From Yoonia vestfoldensis DSM 16212 (lineage in GTDB: Bacteria > Pseudomonadota > Alphaproteobacteria > Rhodobacterales > Rhodobacteraceae), in assembly GCF_000382265.1 (NCBI RefSeq), contig NZ_KB907975.1, positions 205,541-269,540 of the forward strand: 64,000 bases of DNA, given 5' to 3'. Shown here piece after piece: positions 61,951 to 64,000 of the stretch. A program made the position numbers and the translations under genes. The notes beneath the pieces were generated by a model. The model searched no databases and was not told the DNA's origin. It worked only from the letters and a program-made list of their open reading frames with translations. The stretch's first letter is position 1; every line of letters starts with the position of its first letter.

Positions 61951-62132
61951 TGGCTTGTCCGATCTGCAACCGCCCTACCGACAAGGCCTATCGCCCGTTC
62001 TGTTCGCGCCGCTGCGCAGATGTCGATCTGGGCAAATGGCTGACCGGCAGCTACACCATTCCGGTGGGCCGCGACGACGCCGAAGACGACGATCCAGACC
62101 TGCCGCAAGACGACGACGGGAAACTGCATTAA
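61950..62132 (+). CDS. yacG: DNA gyrase inhibitor YacG
   Basis: The 60-residue zinc protein has the Cys4 pattern CPICNRP and FCSRRCADVDLGKWLTG, followed by an acidic tail (DDAEDDDPDLPQDDDG). YacG binds GyrB and limits gyrase activity. The ATG shares its A with the TGA of the preceding gene. Confidence 0.92.
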   Translation: MACPICNRPTDKAYRPFCSRRCADVDLGKWLTGSYTIPVGRDDAEDDDPDLPQDDDGKLH

Positions 62133-62206
62133 GCCCGCCTTTCCCTCTGGACACCCGTGCAGGCCGCGTCTAAAAGCGCGCTACCCGACGGTTCATCCGT
62201 CCCCGT

Positions 62207-62281
62207 GCCCGGGTAGCTCAGGGGTAGAGCAGTGGATTGAAAATCCTCGTGTCGGTGGTTCGATTCCGCCCCCGGGCACCA
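62207..62281 (+). tRNA. tRNA-Phe (anticodon GAA)
   Basis: A complete 75-nt cloverleaf: acceptor GCCCGGG with CCCGGGC, D-arm GCTC/GAGC, anticodon GAA at 62239-62241, T-loop TTCGATT, discriminator A and encoded CCA. Its 3' end faces an integrase gene, the usual attachment-site arrangement. Confidence 0.97.
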
Positions 62282-62328
62282 TTTAACAAGCTGAAATGGT
62301 TGGGTTTTGTGGTCATATCTGGTCCTTG

Positions 62329-63425
62329 TCAGGGTCGGGTTTGACGCTTTTCGGGGACAGGTTTGACAATCTTCGCCCGCCTTGCGTTCTCTTTTTCCAA
62401 GGTCGCCATCGTCTCGCGGTTCTTGTCGGCAAGGTTCGCGGACCGCGAATAATGCCGCGCCATGGAGGGCGTTTTCTGCCCCAAGAGGTCCGCGATGCGC
62501 CGCTCATCCAGTCCCGCCTCGCGCAGCGTCGTCGCAACTGTGTGACGCAGGCCCTTGAGCGTGAGGCCGGGCGCGATCAGCCCTTCCTCCTCCAGTCCGC
62601 TCTTGAAACGGTGCCATAGGGTGGAAAACCCGTTGTAGGTCCATGCCGCACCCTGCGAGCTGGCCAGCACCGTGGCGGCCTCATGCGCGGGCATGCTGTC
62701 GAGGGCGGCCTGCAAGGTTGGGCTGACGGGAATCGCCACTTCCTCGCCGGTCTTGCCGCGCACGCCCCAGATCGTGTCACCGTCGATCTGATCCTTGCGC
62801 AGCTTCAAGGCGTCCGACGGGTCGAGGCCGGTATTCATCATCAGCGCCAGTGCCACCCGCACATGCGGCTTCGCGCGGGACAGGACGATGTCGCGCTCCT
62901 CGATGGTCCATGGCCGGTTGGATAGGCGCGGTCGCGCGGGCGGCACTTGGGGATCACGTCCTTGGCGTAGTTCGCCGAGATCAGGCCTTGGGGGATGGCA
63001 TGGCGGAACACCTCGCTCAGCAGGGTGCGCACCATGTTGGCCCGCCGCCAGCCGATCTTTTTCGCGGCTTTGTCGTGGATGCGTGCGATCAGCGGAGTGT
63101 CGATCACATGGACCGGCGTGTCGCGGATGGGGGCCAGGAAATCGGCGCATTTGCGGTAATCGCGGCGCGTGGCTTCGGCCAGATTGGCGAAATGCCCGGT
63201 CTCGAAATAGCCCTTGATCAGCCCGCCAAGCGTGCCCGCACGAGGGCCCTTTTCCTTCTGCGCCACGGCGATGGCGCGGATCGTCTCGCATTGCGCGAGG
63301 AATTCGGCCGACCCTAGTGGCGCCTCGGTCAGGTCGATCTTGTGGCCCGTCGCGCGATGGTAGCAGCGCATCCGGCCGTGACGATCCTTGAATATCTTGA
63401 ACCCCTTGACGCGCACATGGGTCAT
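62329..63425 (-). pseudogene. Tyrosine recombinase/integrase, frameshifted
   Basis: The N-terminal part (62920-63425) is in one frame, starting MTHVRVKGFKIFKDRHGRMR, and the catalytic part (62329-62922) in another, with KGLRHTVATTL (Lys-x-x-Arg) and the nucleophile Tyr in ARHYSRSA. The frame changes after RPRDRAY; one extra base near 62920-62921 would restore RAYPNRPWTIEERD. The equivalent of the first catalytic Arg reads Asp (NTGLDPSDAL), which some phage integrases share. Adjacent to tRNA-Phe, overlapping the excisionase-like gene. Probably inactive. Confidence 0.85.
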
Positions 63426-63661
63426 CAGAGCCGATCCAGGATGTCGTCGCGCGTCATCTCGACATGATCGGCCTTCATCGTGACGATCCAGCGGTCGATG
63501 TCGCGCCGGTCCCACAGCAGGGTGCCACGCGCCAGCTGCACGGGCCGCACCGGGCAGCTTGCCTTGAAATGTTTGATGGCGAGGCCCGTGTAGCTGGCGG
63601 CCTCGGATTGTTTCAGCATGCGCTTGTCGATCACGCTGATGTTGAGATTGGTCGTGCCCAT
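63425..63661 (-). CDS. Excisionase/AlpA-like small DNA-binding protein
   Basis: The 78-residue protein has a MerR-like helix-turn-helix: MLKQSEAASYTGLAIKHFKA then LLWDRRDIDRWIVTMK. Such proteins control integrase genes and assist excision. Its stop overlaps the integrase start (ATGA), as in many islands. An IS21-family end begins 54 bases upstream of its start. Confidence 0.78.
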   Translation of the reverse strand: MGTTNLNISVIDKRMLKQSEAASYTGLAIKHFKASCPVRPVQLARGTLLWDRRDIDRWIVTMKADHVEMTRDDILDRL

Positions 63662-63715
63662 CGGCTCTCCCCCTGATCAATTCACACTTGACACCGAACC
63701 ATCCCTCTCCCTCTC

Positions 63716-64000
63716 TGTTGATTGTCACTGAGAACTGACCCGGCATTTTCATCGAGATCTGACCCACCCAGTCGTTATGATCTGCGTATTATGATGGCGT
63801 CAATGGTGGTGTCTCCTTTCGCTTTTTCTTGGCTGTTTCGGAGCTGGCCTTGAAGCGGTAGCTGTCATTGCCGGTTTCGAGGATGTGGCAGCGATGGGTG
63901 AGACGGTCGAGCAGTGCCGTGGTCATTTTGGCATCGCCAAAGACGCTGGCCCATTCGCTGAAGCTCAGGTTGGTGGTGATGATGACGCTGGTGCGTTCAT
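63716..64000 (-). mobile_element. IS21-family insertion sequence, istB-side end (truncated by window edge)
   Basis: The element end starts TGTTGATTGTCACTG and holds two 12-bp repeats, GAGAACTGACCC (63730-63741) and GAGATCTGACCC (63754-63765), 24 bp apart. Multiple short terminal repeats are typical of IS21. The istB gene runs inward and leaves the window; the other end and target duplication are out of view. Confidence 0.8.
63789..64000 (-). CDS. istB: IS21-family helper ATPase IstB (C-terminal part)
   Basis: The reading on the minus strand begins outside the window and ends at TAA (63789-63791). It reads [20 protein letters not shown], then [20 protein letters not shown] and ending [15 protein letters not shown], the typical DnaA-like C-terminus of IstB with sensor motif TTNLSF. 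IstB loads the IstA transposase on DNA. Confidence 0.92.
   Translation of the reverse strand, partial: ERTSVIITTNLSFSEWASVFGDAKMTTALLDRLTHRCHILETGNDSYRFKASSETAKKKRKETPPLTPS

Overview
The window is high-GC DNA from an alphaproteobacterium of the Rhodobacteraceae, most likely the Roseobacter group. The evidence is the set and order of lineage-typical genes: rpiA-gor-hflK-hflC-degP; murA-DUF2948-hisD-UPF0262-phosphatase-infA-maf-RNase E/G-yacG; phaR/phaP/phaC/phaZ; a DUF2842 protein beside purA; and several small families common in that group. No species name can be read from the sequence.

Region by region. 1-4.7 kb: tyrosine catabolism (hppD) with a divergent Lrp/AsnC regulator, late cobalamin synthesis (cobT and cobS, divergent), an FG-GAP-type exported protein and an adrenodoxin-type ferredoxin. 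4.8-11 kb: periplasmic and membrane protein quality control (degP, hflC, hflK), glutathione reductase and rpiA. 11-21.7 kb: L-serine dehydratase, an EamA permease, thiamine diphosphokinase, a long acidic disordered protein, a WYL regulator with a divergent Rid-family protein, purA, secG and pyrG. 21.7-26 kb: two overlapping unknown genes (first product exported), a MipA/OmpV outer-membrane protein, rlmJ, a TerB-like protein and a leaderless PhnD-like protein. 26-34 kb: an amino-acid/polyamine-type ABC transporter followed by two glutamine-synthetase-like ligases, a class I amidotransferase and a FAD oxidase, which together look like a gamma-glutamyl-polyamine uptake and breakdown operon. 34-38.5 kb: polyhydroxyalkanoate storage (phaR, phaP, phaC, phaZ) with visible PhaR-type operators. 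38.5-45.2 kb: two alpha/beta-hydrolase-fold proteins, an MFS permease, thrS, a cold-shock protein and two ArsC/Spx-like thioredoxin-fold proteins.

45.2-47 kb is a small accessory patch: a REP-associated tyrosine transposase (RAYT) that carries three REP-like palindromes inside its own coding sequence, and an AT-richer DUF3644 gene that may be a defence gene. After thyX comes the most striking system: a lipoprotein with a TbpB-like barrel overlapping a Slam (DUF560) outer-membrane protein, a candidate type XI secretion pair. It is followed by a LysM protein, a membrane-anchored ClpP/SppA-like serine protease and its overlapping membrane coiled-coil neighbour.

55-62 kb: tRNA-Thr with a truncated second copy, then the conserved murA-to-yacG block. 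62.2 kb to the right edge: tRNA-Phe, a frameshifted tyrosine integrase, an excisionase-like gene and the end of an IS21-family element. This is the tRNA-proximal edge of a probably immobilised genomic island that continues beyond the window.
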